From: Gammaproteobacteria bacterium MOLA455 | GTDB taxonomy: Bacteria > Pseudomonadota > Gammaproteobacteria > Pseudomonadales > Porticoccaceae | Reading direction: 5' to 3' | NCBI GenBank assembly: GCA_000511875.1 | Contig: AZIN01000003.1 | Location: forward strand, 87,034-151,033 | DNA: 64,000 nt | In this document: one piece after another, positions 1 to 7,888 of the stretch | Position numbering within the stretch: position 1 is the stretch's first letter | How the letters are laid out: each line of letters begins with the position of its first letter | The notes under the pieces: model-generated | Seen by the model: only the letters and a program-made list of their open reading frames with translations | Told to the model about the DNA's origin: nothing | The model's database searches: none | Made by a program: the position numbers and the translations under genes

Positions 1-743
1 TGGTTACTGACCAGTTAAAAAATGATCAGGCGCTCTATGATCTGATTATGGGCACCCTGATAGATTTGGCGCCGGATTTAATTGTTACTCAGGCCCTCTG
101 CGATGTCTGCGCGGTGTCGGGTAATGATGTGGCCAAGGCAATTGGCAGCTTGCCGGGGAATCCCCAGGTGATCAATCTTGAGCCGATTTGTCTCGACGAT
201 GTTCTAGAGACCGTGACCCTGTTGGCTGAGGCAGCCAATAGGGTAGAGCAGGGTAAAGTCTATGTTGCCGAGCTGCGTGGTCGCATAGATCAGGTTGGTG
301 AGCGCTCTGAGGCTATTGCTTTAGCCTCCAGGCCAAGAGTAGCTCTGTTAGACTGGCTCGATCCGCTATTTGATGGTGGTCACTGGAGCCCAGAGATTAT
401 TAATCTGGCTGGTGGCATTCCAGTTTTTGGCGATAAGCGTGAGCCGTCTCAGCGTCGCGAGTGGCAGGATCTGATTGATGCTGAGCCGGACATTATTGTT
501 ATTGCCCTGTGCGGATTTAATGTTAAGCGCTCAATGCAAGATGTTGAGCTGTTCTTTAAAACCGAGGGCTTCGCCGAATTACAGCAACGCAGTGGCACTC
601 AGGTCTACCTGGTTGATGGCAATGCTTACTTTAGCCGTCCCGGACCACGCCTGGTGGATGCCTTAGAAATTATGGCGAATGCCTTACACCCTACAATCCA
701 CCCGCTGCCTGCAGGTATGCCGGCGGCGTTAAAGCAAATTTAG
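1..743 (+). CDS. Cobalamin-type ABC transporter binding protein, 5' truncated
   Basis: This is the C-terminal part of a COG0614 (TroA/BtuF-like) periplasmic-binding-fold protein; the open frame runs in from the left edge (first full codon at base 3), so signal peptide and N-terminus are not visible. Recognisable blocks are the APDLIVTQ strand, the long backbone helix with VTLLAEAANR, the WLDPLFDGGHWSPE segment and the EPDIIVIALCGF strand. The WLDP..DGGHW block is usual in B12-associated members of this family rather than in siderophore binders. It is 19 bp upstream of cobO and starts the visible operon, which ends with a second binding protein (btuF). Binding of cobalamin or a cobinamide is inferred from family and neighbours. 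No signal peptide can be checked, so a cytoplasmic role is possible. Confidence 0.8.
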   Translation, partial: VTDQLKNDQALYDLIMGTLIDLAPDLIVTQALCDVCAVSGNDVAKAIGSLPGNPQVINLEPICLDDVLETVTLLAEAANRVEQGKVYVAELRGRIDQVGERSEAIALASRPRVALLDWLDPLFDGGHWSPEIINLAGGIPVFGDKREPSQRREWQDLIDAEPDIIVIALCGFNVKRSMQDVELFFKTEGFAELQQRSGTQVYLVDGNAYFSRPGPRLVDALEIMANALHPTIHPLPAGMPAALKQI

Positions 744-762
744 ATAAAGAGTTAAAAATACC

Positions 763-1377
763 ATGACAGATAATCAGGATAAAAAGCAGCAGTCTCATCA
801 GAAGAAGATGGAGAAGCTAAAAGACAGTGTCGACGCCTCAATTGCCGCTGCCAACACGGAGCGCGGGGTGTCGATTTTACTTACCGGCAATGGCAAGGGT
901 AAATCCAGCTCTGCCTTTGGCATGGTGATGCGTGCCCTAGGTTATGGCTACAAGGTGGGTGTGGTGCAGTTTATTAAGGGTGAGCAGCTGTCCGGAGAAG
1001 AGCTCTATGTTCGCGATCAGTGCCCCCAGGTGACTTTCCATCAGATGGGTACCGGTTTTACTTGGGACACCCAGGATCGTTCCGGTGATATTGCTGCGGC
1101 CAAAACCAGCTGGGCTATAGCTGAAAAAATGCTTGCCGACGACAGCTACCATTTGGTGGTGCTGGATGAGCTTACCTATATGCTGAGCTTTAAGTATCTT
1201 GAAGAGGAGCAAGTTATGACTGCGTTGCAAAATCGCCCCGATAATCAGTCAGTAGTAGTGACCGGTCGTGGTGGTGGCTCTGCGCTCTCAGATTGGGCGG
1301 ATACTGTCTCTGAAATCAAAGAGATTAAGCATGCCTACAACTCTGGCATTATGGCTCGCAAAGGCGTGGACTTCTAA
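763..1377 (+). CDS. cobO: Cob(I)yrinic acid a,c-diamide adenosyltransferase
   Basis: CobO/BtuR (204 aa, normal length) transfers the 5'-deoxyadenosyl group of ATP to the cobalt of corrinoids, giving adenosylcobalamin or its precursor. The P-loop GNGKGKSSSAFG near residues 42-53 is diagnostic, followed by GVVQFIKG, VVLDELTY (Walker-B-like) and VVVTGRGG. A charged N-terminal segment (about 30 residues rich in K and Q) precedes the core, as in many BtuR proteins. It lies between a binding protein and the transporter permease, so uptake and adenosylation are probably co-expressed. The permease start codon follows directly on the stop codon. The product is the cofactor needed by IcmF encoded at 40986-44303. 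Confidence 0.95.
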   Translation: MTDNQDKKQQSHQKKMEKLKDSVDASIAAANTERGVSILLTGNGKGKSSSAFGMVMRALGYGYKVGVVQFIKGEQLSGEELYVRDQCPQVTFHQMGTGFTWDTQDRSGDIAAAKTSWAIAEKMLADDSYHLVVLDELTYMLSFKYLEEEQVMTALQNRPDNQSVVVTGRGGGSALSDWADTVSEIKEIKHAYNSGIMARKGVDF

Positions 1378-2412
1378 TTGCGGCGTATTTCCTCGGCATG
1401 GCTGCTCGCGACACTGGCAATTTTATTGCCGGTGATCGTGCTCTATTCCATGACTGTGGGCACTGTATCTATTTCTATGGCCGAGGCCTTCAGTGCAGCG
1501 GTCGATAGTCTGTTTTCCGACGTCGATAGCGCCGGTCAAACCCAGGTTATTCTGTTTGATATTCGCCTGCCAAGAATCTTACTGGCGCTGTTGGTGGGGG
1601 CTATTTTGGCTAGCACAGGTGCTGTTATGCAGGGTCTGTTTCGCAACCCCTTGGCAGACCCTTCTCTGATCGGTGTCTCTGGTGGTGCCTCAGTGGGTGC
1701 CAGTCTAATGATCGTCTTCGCAGGCGGTGCGATTGAGAGCGGCCTGTTGATGGGTTTGTCTCTGGTAGCGCTAGGGGCTTTTGTCGGCGGTTTTGCTGCG
1801 ACCATTCTGGTCTATCGTCTGGCCACCTCTGGTATAGGCACATCGGTGACCACTATGCTGTTGGCCGGTATTGCTATTGGCGCCTTAGCTGGAGCCCTGA
1901 ATAGTCTGTTAAGTTACTTTGCCGACAATGATATGTTGCGACAGATCAGTCTCTGGCAGATGGGTAATTTGAGTGCCGCCAGCTGGGCCAAGGTGTTGAT
2001 TATGGCGCTGATCAGTTTGATATTGTTAGTTTGGTTTCCCCGGGATAGTCGGGCGCTTAATGCGCTGCTGCTAGGAGAGTCCGAGGCCCGTCATTTAGGC
2101 ATAGATGTGCAGCGAGTAAAGCGTCGCCTAATTGTGCTGACAGCATTGGGTGTGGGTGTCTCTGTGGCCCTAGCCGGTATGGTGGGTTTTGTCGGCCTAG
2201 TGATTCCCCACGTTATTCGTTTGCTGATCGGGCCTGATCATCGCTGGTTGATTCCCGGTTCGGCTATGGCCGGTGCGATCTTGTTGGTGGTTGCCGACAG
2301 CTTGGCACGAGTGGTGGTTTTGCCCGCTGAGTTGCCCACCGGAATTCTTACCGCACTATTGGGTGCGCCGTTCTTTATTGCCCTGCTGCTGCAACAGCGT
2401 CGGGAGGTCTGA
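1378..2412 (+). CDS. btuC: Cobalamin ABC transporter permease (FecCD/BtuC family)
   Basis: A 344-aa, strongly hydrophobic FecCD-family permease with about 8-10 membrane segments. The family block GLFRNPLADPSLIGVSGGA is near residue 80-100, and the C-terminal VIPHVIRLLIGPDHR motif, which contacts the ATPase, is near residue 275. The start is TTG immediately after the cobO TAA; the first internal ATG (1450) would remove the first membrane helix, so TTG is preferred. Together with the ATPase and BtuF downstream it should form the inner-membrane vitamin B12 importer. Specificity for B12 rather than heme or siderophore comes from the cobO and btuF neighbours and is an inference. Confidence 0.88.
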   Translation: MRRISSAWLLATLAILLPVIVLYSMTVGTVSISMAEAFSAAVDSLFSDVDSAGQTQVILFDIRLPRILLALLVGAILASTGAVMQGLFRNPLADPSLIGVSGGASVGASLMIVFAGGAIESGLLMGLSLVALGAFVGGFAATILVYRLATSGIGTSVTTMLLAGIAIGALAGALNSLLSYFADNDMLRQISLWQMGNLSAASWAKVLIMALISLILLVWFPRDSRALNALLLGESEARHLGIDVQRVKRRLIVLTALGVGVSVALAGMVGFVGLVIPHVIRLLIGPDHRWLIPGSAMAGAILLVVADSLARVVVLPAELPTGILTALLGAPFFIALLLQQRREV

Positions 2413-2415
2413 TCA

Positions 2416-3189
2416 ATGACCTTGCGCGCTGAGAATATTTCTCTTCATCTCTCCGGCTTTGATCTGCTGCGCAATGTCACAGTGCAGGTTGAGGCGGGAA
2501 AGGTAACTGCAATTGTTGGGCCTAATGGCGCGGGTAAATCCAGTCTATTGCGAGTGCTGACCGGTGAGTTAGCGCCCACTAAGGGCTCTATAAGTTTTAA
2601 TCAGCGCGATCTCAATGATTGGCCGGTTCAGCAGCGTGCGCAAATGCTCGCTGTGCTGCCCCAACACTCACTGCTAAATTTTCCCTTTACGGCGAATGAA
2701 GTGGTTGCTCTGGGGCGTATTCCCCATCAGACCGGTACTCTAAAAGATGCCGAGATTATCGATCAGGCACTGAAACTGGTGGATGCGGAATATCTACAAA
2801 AGCGTTTTTACACCCAGATGTCTGGGGGTGAAAAACAGCGTGTGCAGTTGGCTCGAGTGCTGGCTCAGGTATGGCTGCCCTGCGCAGCGGGGGAACAAAT
2901 TCTAGTGCTGGATGAGCCCACCGCGGCCTTTGATTTGGCCCACCAACAGCTGACTCTAGAGATCGTCCGGCAGTTGGCGGAAAAAGGAGTAGGCGTTGTG
3001 ATGGTGCTCCATGATCTCAATCTGGCAGCGCGCTGTGCCGATAAGCTGGTGGTCTTTGATGGCGGGTTGGTTGCTGCTCAGGGTACACCGGAAGAGGTAT
3101 TGAGCGAGCAGTTGATCGATCAGGTATTTGGCGTCAAGGCGATGATCGCCCGCCACCCAGTGACCAATAAACCTCTGGTGATTACGTAG
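2416..3189 (+). CDS. btuD: ABC transporter ATPase for cobalamin (BtuD/HmuV type)
   Basis: A 257-aa ABC ATPase energising the permease encoded just upstream. Walker A GPNGAGKSS is at about residues 35-43, the Q-loop in VLPQHS at about 80, signature MSGGEKQRVQLARVLAQ near 135, Walker B ILVLDEPTAAFD near 165, and the switch histidine in VVMVLHDLNLAAR. The sequence between Q-loop and signature (NFPFTANEVVALGRIPH) is close to HmuV, the heme-importer ATPase, so a homology search may label it as heme. Its place between btuC and btuF and after cobO argues for cobalamin. It starts 3 bp after btuC and its stop overlaps the btuF start by one base, consistent with translational coupling. Confidence 0.88.
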   Translation: MTLRAENISLHLSGFDLLRNVTVQVEAGKVTAIVGPNGAGKSSLLRVLTGELAPTKGSISFNQRDLNDWPVQQRAQMLAVLPQHSLLNFPFTANEVVALGRIPHQTGTLKDAEIIDQALKLVDAEYLQKRFYTQMSGGEKQRVQLARVLAQVWLPCAAGEQILVLDEPTAAFDLAHQQLTLEIVRQLAEKGVGVVMVLHDLNLAARCADKLVVFDGGLVAAQGTPEEVLSEQLIDQVFGVKAMIARHPVTNKPLVIT

Positions 3190-4079
3190 TGAAAAACCTA
3201 ACGTGCAGTTTTGGCCTAATTGTTCTGCTTGCCGCAGTGCTCTGTTCATTCTCGCTGGCAGCAGAGATAAGCGTTGAGGACGATTTTGGTAATAGCTTGG
3301 TCCTTGAGCAGCCGGCCCAGCGAATCATCAGTTTGGCACCCAATATCACTGAGGTGCTATTTCATATTGGCGCCGGGGAGCAGATTGTCGGTGCCGATGA
3401 ATACAGCAACTATCCCGAGCAGGCTAAGGGCATTGTGCGCGTCAATAACCATGCCGCGGCCAATTATGAGCTGATACTGTCGTTGCAGCCTGACTTGGTG
3501 ATTGCCTGGCAGTCTGGCAATGGGGATAAAATTATTAATCGCATTCGCCTGCTGGGTATTCCGGTCTTTGTTGTTGAGACACGCAGCTTAGAGGATATCC
3601 CCAATCTGTTTGTCCGCTTTGGTGCGCTCTCTGGCCATGTTGAGAATGCTCGGCAAAAGGCTGAGAGTTTTAGTCAGCGACTGAGTTTGCTGCGTGACCA
3701 GAATAGTGCCAAGCCTGAGGTACGAACCTTTTATCAAATTTGGGATGAGCCGTTGATCACCTTAAACGGCAAACATATGGTCAGCAGCGTCATAGAACTC
3801 TGCGGTGGTCGCAATATCTTTGCCGATGCCATTCCACTAGTGCCCTACGTCAATATTGAATCTGTAGTAGCCGCGGATCCCCAGGTGATTATCGCTGGCG
3901 GCAGCAAAGAGGAAAAACCCCATTGGTTTAATCGCTGGCGTAAATGGGGGAAGGTTTCAGCAGTGCGAAATGAGCACGTGTATCTGATTGGGGCGGATTT
4001 AATGCAGCGCCATTCGGTGAGACTTCTCGAAGGTGCAGAGTTGATGTGTGATTATCTTCAGCGGGCTCGCGAAAAATAG
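3189..4079 (+). CDS. btuF: Vitamin B12 periplasmic binding protein
   Basis: BtuF (296 aa) delivers B12 from the periplasm to BtuCD. A clear signal peptide (FGLIVLLAAVLCSFSLAAE, probable cleavage near residue 25) is followed by the two-lobed binding fold. ISLAPNITEVLFHIGAG and VGADEYSNYPEQAK are the hallmark BtuF segments, and YQIWDEPLITLNG with SSVIELCGGRNIF marks the second lobe. The start is GTG at 3189, overlapping the last base of btuD. It is the second COG0614 binding protein of the operon. The stop codon abuts the stop of the convergent RIO kinase gene with no spacer, leaving no room for a separate terminator. Confidence 0.93.
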   Translation: MKNLTCSFGLIVLLAAVLCSFSLAAEISVEDDFGNSLVLEQPAQRIISLAPNITEVLFHIGAGEQIVGADEYSNYPEQAKGIVRVNNHAAANYELILSLQPDLVIAWQSGNGDKIINRIRLLGIPVFVVETRSLEDIPNLFVRFGALSGHVENARQKAESFSQRLSLLRDQNSAKPEVRTFYQIWDEPLITLNGKHMVSSVIELCGGRNIFADAIPLVPYVNIESVVAADPQVIIAGGSKEEKPHWFNRWRKWGKVSAVRNEHVYLIGADLMQRHSVRLLEGAELMCDYLQRAREK

Positions 4080-4937
4080 TTATTCGTCACTATCGTTGTC
4101 GCTAATACGTTCGATGCGCTCCTGCTCTTCAGCGAATGCGGCTTTGATTTCTTCCATCACCCTGTCCACATCAGCCAGTTCGGTGTCTTCTTCAAAGTAG
4201 CCTGTCAATTGGCTATTGGGAGTGAGTTTGCCCTCTTCGAATAGCGCCCACATCTCTTTGTCATAGTTAGTCTCGAGTAGCTCTGGTGCATACTGGCCGT
4301 AGTACTCAGTCATATTGTTAACATCCCGCGACAGCATGCGTTGTGCATGGTTGTTGGCGGCGGCGTCTACAGCCTGGGGTAGGTCGATAATCACTGGGCC
4401 GTAGTCATCCACAAGCACATTAAATTCCGAGAGATCACCGTGGACTAAACCCACGCAGAGCATGCGCAGTACATATTGCATAACCACATAGTGATCTTCG
4501 ATGGCCTGTTCGGCGGACATGGAGATATCATTTAAGCGTGGTGCTACCTGGCCATCTTCAAGGGTCACTAGCTCCATGAGCAGGACACCGTCAAAACAGC
4601 CGTAGGGTACGGGCACGCGAACATTGGCGGCGGCGAGTTTGTAGAGGGCGTCGACTTCGGCGTTCTGCCAGGTTTCTTCCTGCTGCTTGCGGCCAAATCT
4701 TGAGCCTTTTTCCATGGCGCGCTGACGGCGGCTGTTGCGGACCTTGCGGCCTTCTTGATAGGTCACAGCCTGTTTAAAGCTGCGCTTGCTGGCTTCTTTA
4801 TAGACTTTGGCGCAGCGTATTTCCGAACCGCAGCGCACCACAAAGACAGCGGCTTCTTTGCCGCTCATCAGTGGGCGAATAACCTCGTCGACAATACCAT
4901 CTTCGATTAGCGGTTGAATGCGTTTCGGAACTTTCAT
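4080..4937 (-). CDS. RIO1-family serine/threonine protein kinase
   Basis: A 285-aa cytosolic RIO-type kinase of the bacterial PA4780 group. SGKEAAVF (25-32) is the nucleotide-binding loop, HGDLSEFN (166-173) is the catalytic loop with the Asp, and IIDLPQAVD (183-191) replaces the DFG metal-binding motif. The linker with RKVRNSRRQRAMEKGS is highly basic, as in this family. The C-terminal tail is very acidic (EEIKAAFAEEQERIERISDNDSDE). The physiological substrate is not known from sequence. It is a single-gene unit: its 5' side is separated from amtB by an intrinsic terminator, and its 3' end abuts btuF tail to tail. Confidence 0.9.
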   Translation of the reverse strand: MKVPKRIQPLIEDGIVDEVIRPLMSGKEAAVFVVRCGSEIRCAKVYKEASKRSFKQAVTYQEGRKVRNSRRQRAMEKGSRFGRKQQEETWQNAEVDALYKLAAANVRVPVPYGCFDGVLLMELVTLEDGQVAPRLNDISMSAEQAIEDHYVVMQYVLRMLCVGLVHGDLSEFNVLVDDYGPVIIDLPQAVDAAANNHAQRMLSRDVNNMTEYYGQYAPELLETNYDKEMWALFEEGKLTPNSQLTGYFEEDTELADVDRVMEEIKAAFAEEQERIERISDNDSDE

Positions 4938-5048
4938 ACTCTCTATACGCCCTTATATGCTTGTGCCTTTCGCGCTTATGCTATGCCGCATAGGGTCAGT
5001 CTGAATCTCTTCTACTGCGATTATCTCGTGATGCGAATAGCGCATCAA

Positions 5049-5079
5049 TAAAAAAGCCGCTGACAAATATCAGCGGCTT
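5049..5079 (-). terminator. Intrinsic terminator of amtB
   Basis: On the minus strand a 10-bp perfect stem (AAGCCGCTGA paired with TCAGCGGCTT, bases 5054-5063 and 5070-5079) with a 6-base loop runs into a T-rich tract. It lies about 100 bp after the amtB stop and before the kinase gene, so it separates the two same-strand genes. Confidence 0.85.
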
Positions 5080-5176
5080 AATGCCCCTCTGGTTCACCCC
5101 ACTAGTGCTTTGATCCATTTTGCGGATCGGCGGCGGTGTTCGGGCGGTTATTTTTTTCCCCTATCCTTTCTTATTG

Positions 5177-6487
5177 TTATAGATCATACCCCCTCTCATC
5201 GTGCTCTGCGAGATCTAGACCCATAGTTTCATTTTCTTCATCGATGCGTAATCCTAACATGGCATCAACTAGTTTTAACAGTACAAATGTCACAATAGCG
5301 GTGTAGACAAATGTGGCAACAATTCCGACGATTTGAACCTGAACCTGTGAGGCCATATTCATACCTTCGTTGTAGCCCTGGCCGCTGAACGCGCCGAGGG
5401 CGTCGGAAGCGAAGATACCGGCGAGCAATGTACCTAGTATGCCGCCCACACCGTGGACTGGAAATACGTCTAAGCTGTCATCAATTTTCCAGCGTTGCTT
5501 GATTGCCTGAGTTGCGTAGTAGCAGATAACACCAGCGCTCAAACCAATCAACAGTGCGCCGCCGGGGCCAACAAAACCGGATGCTGGGGTAATAGTACCG
5601 AGACCGGCAACCATACCAGTGACTATACCCAATACTGAAGGCTTGCCGTGTTTGACCCATTCCATAGTCATCCAGGCCAGCGAGCCCGCTGCAGCGGAAA
5701 TGTGTGTTACCAGCATTGCCATGCCGGCATCGCCATTGGCTGCCAGAGCAGAGCCACCGTTAAAGCCAAACCAGCCGACCCAGAGCATACCGGCGCCGGT
5801 AACTGTCATGGTCAGGTTGTGCGGAGGCATCGCCTGCTGTGGGAAACCTTTGCGGTTACCCAGTACCAGTGCGGCAACCAATGCTGCAACACCAGCAGTA
5901 ATATGCACAACGGTACCGCCGGCAAAATCTAACAGACCCATTTCGCCAAGCCAGCCTCCACCCCAAACCCAGTGGGTAACAGGAGAGTAGACAGCAATTA
6001 GCCACAGTGCACTAAACAGCAACATGGCGCTGAAGCGCATGCGCTCGGCGAAAGCGCCGACGATCAGTGCTGGGGTGATCACAGCAAAGGTCATTTGAAA
6101 GAGGGCAAAGACTGACTCAGGAATATCCCCAGCCATGGTGTCTTCTTGGATATTACCCATAAGGATATTGTCTAGATTACCGATCCAAGCGTTCATCGAA
6201 CCGCCGTCGCCAAATGCCAGGCTGTAACCAAAGGCAAACCAGATAATCGACGCTAGGCAGGTAACAGCAAAACACTGCATTAATACTGAGAGGACATTTT
6301 TTGAACGAACCAGACCACCATAAAACAGTGACAGACCGGGAATGGTCATAAACAGCACCAATGCTGTTGAGGTTAAAATCCAAGAAGTGTTTGCTGCGTT
6401 TAGTTCGTCGGCAAATACCTGGGTTGAGAAGGTGCCTGCCAGGAGTGCGAAGGCGACTACTGCGAGTTGGCGATAACGGGATAACAT
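5177..6487 (-). CDS. amtB: Ammonium transporter
   Basis: Amt/Mep ammonium channel (436 aa, normal for the family). A cleavable signal peptide (residues 1-26, ending STQVFA) precedes 11 membrane segments, as in E. coli AmtB. The twin pore histidines are recognisable in GGTVVHITAGVAAL (about residue 190) and FPVHGVGGILGTLLAG (about residue 340), and LFYGGLVRSKNVLS marks the periplasmic vestibule. A good ribosome site (AGAGGAAA) sits 6 bases before the ATG. The usual glnK partner is not adjacent: the next gene upstream is an unrelated divergent one. A sigma-54 promoter about 125 bp upstream suggests NtrC-type nitrogen control. The gene ends at an intrinsic terminator, so it is probably monocistronic. 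Confidence 0.95.
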   Translation of the reverse strand: MLSRYRQLAVVAFALLAGTFSTQVFADELNAANTSWILTSTALVLFMTIPGLSLFYGGLVRSKNVLSVLMQCFAVTCLASIIWFAFGYSLAFGDGGSMNAWIGNLDNILMGNIQEDTMAGDIPESVFALFQMTFAVITPALIVGAFAERMRFSAMLLFSALWLIAVYSPVTHWVWGGGWLGEMGLLDFAGGTVVHITAGVAALVAALVLGNRKGFPQQAMPPHNLTMTVTGAGMLWVGWFGFNGGSALAANGDAGMAMLVTHISAAAGSLAWMTMEWVKHGKPSVLGIVTGMVAGLGTITPASGFVGPGGALLIGLSAGVICYYATQAIKQRWKIDDSLDVFPVHGVGGILGTLLAGIFASDALGAFSGQGYNEGMNMASQVQVQIVGIVATFVYTAIVTFVLLKLVDAMLGLRIDEENETMGLDLAEHDERGYDL

Positions 6488-6610
6488 GGACTTTCCTCTT
6501 TAATGGCGCACCAAAATAGGGCGTTAAATTGTTAGATAGTGATCTAGCGCACTATGTATGTGCTTTTTATAGTTAAAACGGGGCCTAAAACTTAGCTCTG
6601 CACAAATTAA

Positions 6611-6626
6611 AGCAATTCCTGTGCCA
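6611..6626 (-). promoter_or_regulatory. Sigma-54 promoter of amtB
   Basis: The minus strand reads TGGCACAGGAATTGCT. GG and GC are separated by exactly 10 bases, matching the -24/-12 consensus TGGCAC-N5-TTGC in all conserved positions. Transcription would begin near 6600, giving a leader of about 110 bases. I could not pick out convincing NtrC boxes upstream. Confidence 0.8.
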
Positions 6627-6748
6627 TGCACTGAGCTCGATGCACTACAGTGACGCGCTGCGGCGTTTACCCCAAGGTCTATACTTTAGTAGCAGTCCTC
6701 AGGCTGTCGGCAGCCATTTAGGAGTTGCTGAGACAAATGGAGTAACCT

Positions 6749-7072
6749 ATGCCAAGCAGTGAAAAGACCCGTCAGCGCAATGAACTTAAAACTCGGCTCG
6801 AAGAACTACATGATCAACTGCTTAAATCATCACACATCAGTGCCGCGGACAGAGATATGTTAGGCAAAATGGTGGTGGGTGTTTTACAGCTTGAGGATGT
6901 GAGATATAAACAGTTGCAGCAAGACCCGCCTGACGCTGCCAGTGATATCATTGGCGGCCAAGGCTTGCGCGATACCTTGGAGCAAAAAAGTCTAGAGTAC
7001 GAGGCGCAACATCCTAAATTAGCCTTTACCCTCCGGCAAATACTAGACATTCTCGCCCGAATGGGGATTTAA
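6749..7072 (+). CDS. DUF4404 family protein
   Basis: A small (107 aa) soluble protein with the DUF4404 layout: an N-terminal helix (RLEELHDQLLKSSHISAADRD), an acidic middle, then the typical C-terminal block EAQHPKLAFTLRQILDILARMGI. Function of the family is unknown; members are short helical cytosolic proteins. It is divergent from amtB and 64 bp upstream of a lipoprotein gene on the same strand. Residues 50-75 (RYKQLQQDPPDAASDIIGGQG) look like a flexible insertion compared with the shortest family members. Confidence 0.75.
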   Translation: MPSSEKTRQRNELKTRLEELHDQLLKSSHISAADRDMLGKMVVGVLQLEDVRYKQLQQDPPDAASDIIGGQGLRDTLEQKSLEYEAQHPKLAFTLRQILDILARMGI

Positions 7073-7136
7073 TAAAGGCTGCTTACCCATTGGATCTAAG
7101 GGTTTACCCAGAACAATAATTAAAACGACCAATTTT

Positions 7137-7766
7137 ATGCTAAATAAAACCTTTATCGTCTTTACCTCGCGCTCATGCTTACTGGCGACGTCTTTTTTAC
7201 TCGCAGCTTGTTCAGGGCACAGCCCGTCCGATTCGCCAGGTTCTGCTCGAGGCTCAGATGGCGAATATATTGGCTGGCACTGCCAGGGTGAGATTGAGTC
7301 GGCAGATAACTGGAACTGTTCCAAACAGTTGCTTAGAGGTGGAAGTTTGGTCCCGCCAATTGAGGTCGAAGTCGAGGCAGTTGAGCCGATAGTTTTAAAG
7401 CCGGCGGAAATCGCCTTAGATACTAGTCTGTCTGAAACTGACTTGGCTGCGGGAAAAAAGCCTACGCACCAAGTTGCCAGTGAAAAAGTACCAGTATTTG
7501 ATATCAGCGCCAATGGCTACACCGTGCAATTAGGTGCTTACTTAAGTCAGGACGTTGCGGAGCAGGCGGCCGATACTATTCGTCTTGCCGAGGGAGAGCT
7601 GCGAGTTCGCACTATAGTTGATGGCGAGCGCTATCTGTTTGTCTTGGTCTACGGCCAGTACCAATCTCGGCAGCAGGCCGAAATAGTCACTGAGCAGTTA
7701 ATTGAATTAAATCCTGACTTGAATTATTGGATTCGAACTATTGAGTCTATGCGCAAACCAGATTGA
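7137..7766 (+). CDS. SPOR-domain lipoprotein
   Basis: A 209-aa protein with a lipoprotein signal peptide (lipobox LLAACS, acylated Cys near residue 23), a low-complexity acidic linker, and a C-terminal SPOR-like domain (about residues 120-205: GYTVQLGAYLSQDVAEQAADTI and VLVYGQYQSRQQAEIVTEQL). SPOR domains bind denuded peptidoglycan glycans, mainly at the division site. A role in envelope or septal biology is thus plausible. The middle part (residues 25-115) has no recognisable fold. It is probably expressed alone or with the upstream DUF4404 gene. Confidence 0.75.
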   Translation: MLNKTFIVFTSRSCLLATSFLLAACSGHSPSDSPGSARGSDGEYIGWHCQGEIESADNWNCSKQLLRGGSLVPPIEVEVEAVEPIVLKPAEIALDTSLSETDLAAGKKPTHQVASEKVPVFDISANGYTVQLGAYLSQDVAEQAADTIRLAEGELRVRTIVDGERYLFVLVYGQYQSRQQAEIVTEQLIELNPDLNYWIRTIESMRKPD

Positions 7767-7888
7767 AGGGCTTGATGTAGCCAGCGAACTCTCTAAACTC
7801 TGTTATATCTGTTAGCTGCGACGCTGTAAATAAGGTATAAAATACTCTGCACAGAACAATAATAGTAATCCTTCTTGTGAGAGTTTTT

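Noticed and set aside
2956-3249. Antisense frame across btuD and btuF
   Set aside because: It covers two well-supported overlapping genes and has no family features.
5619-5990. Long open frames on the plus strand opposite amtB (and similar antisense frames over ettA, IcmF and others)
   Set aside because: They follow from the codon usage of the real gene on the other strand, lack ribosome sites and show low-complexity translations.
6627-6670. NtrC boxes upstream of the amtB sigma-54 promoter
   Set aside because: TGCAC and CACTACAGTG segments are present but spacing does not match the NtrC dimer site.
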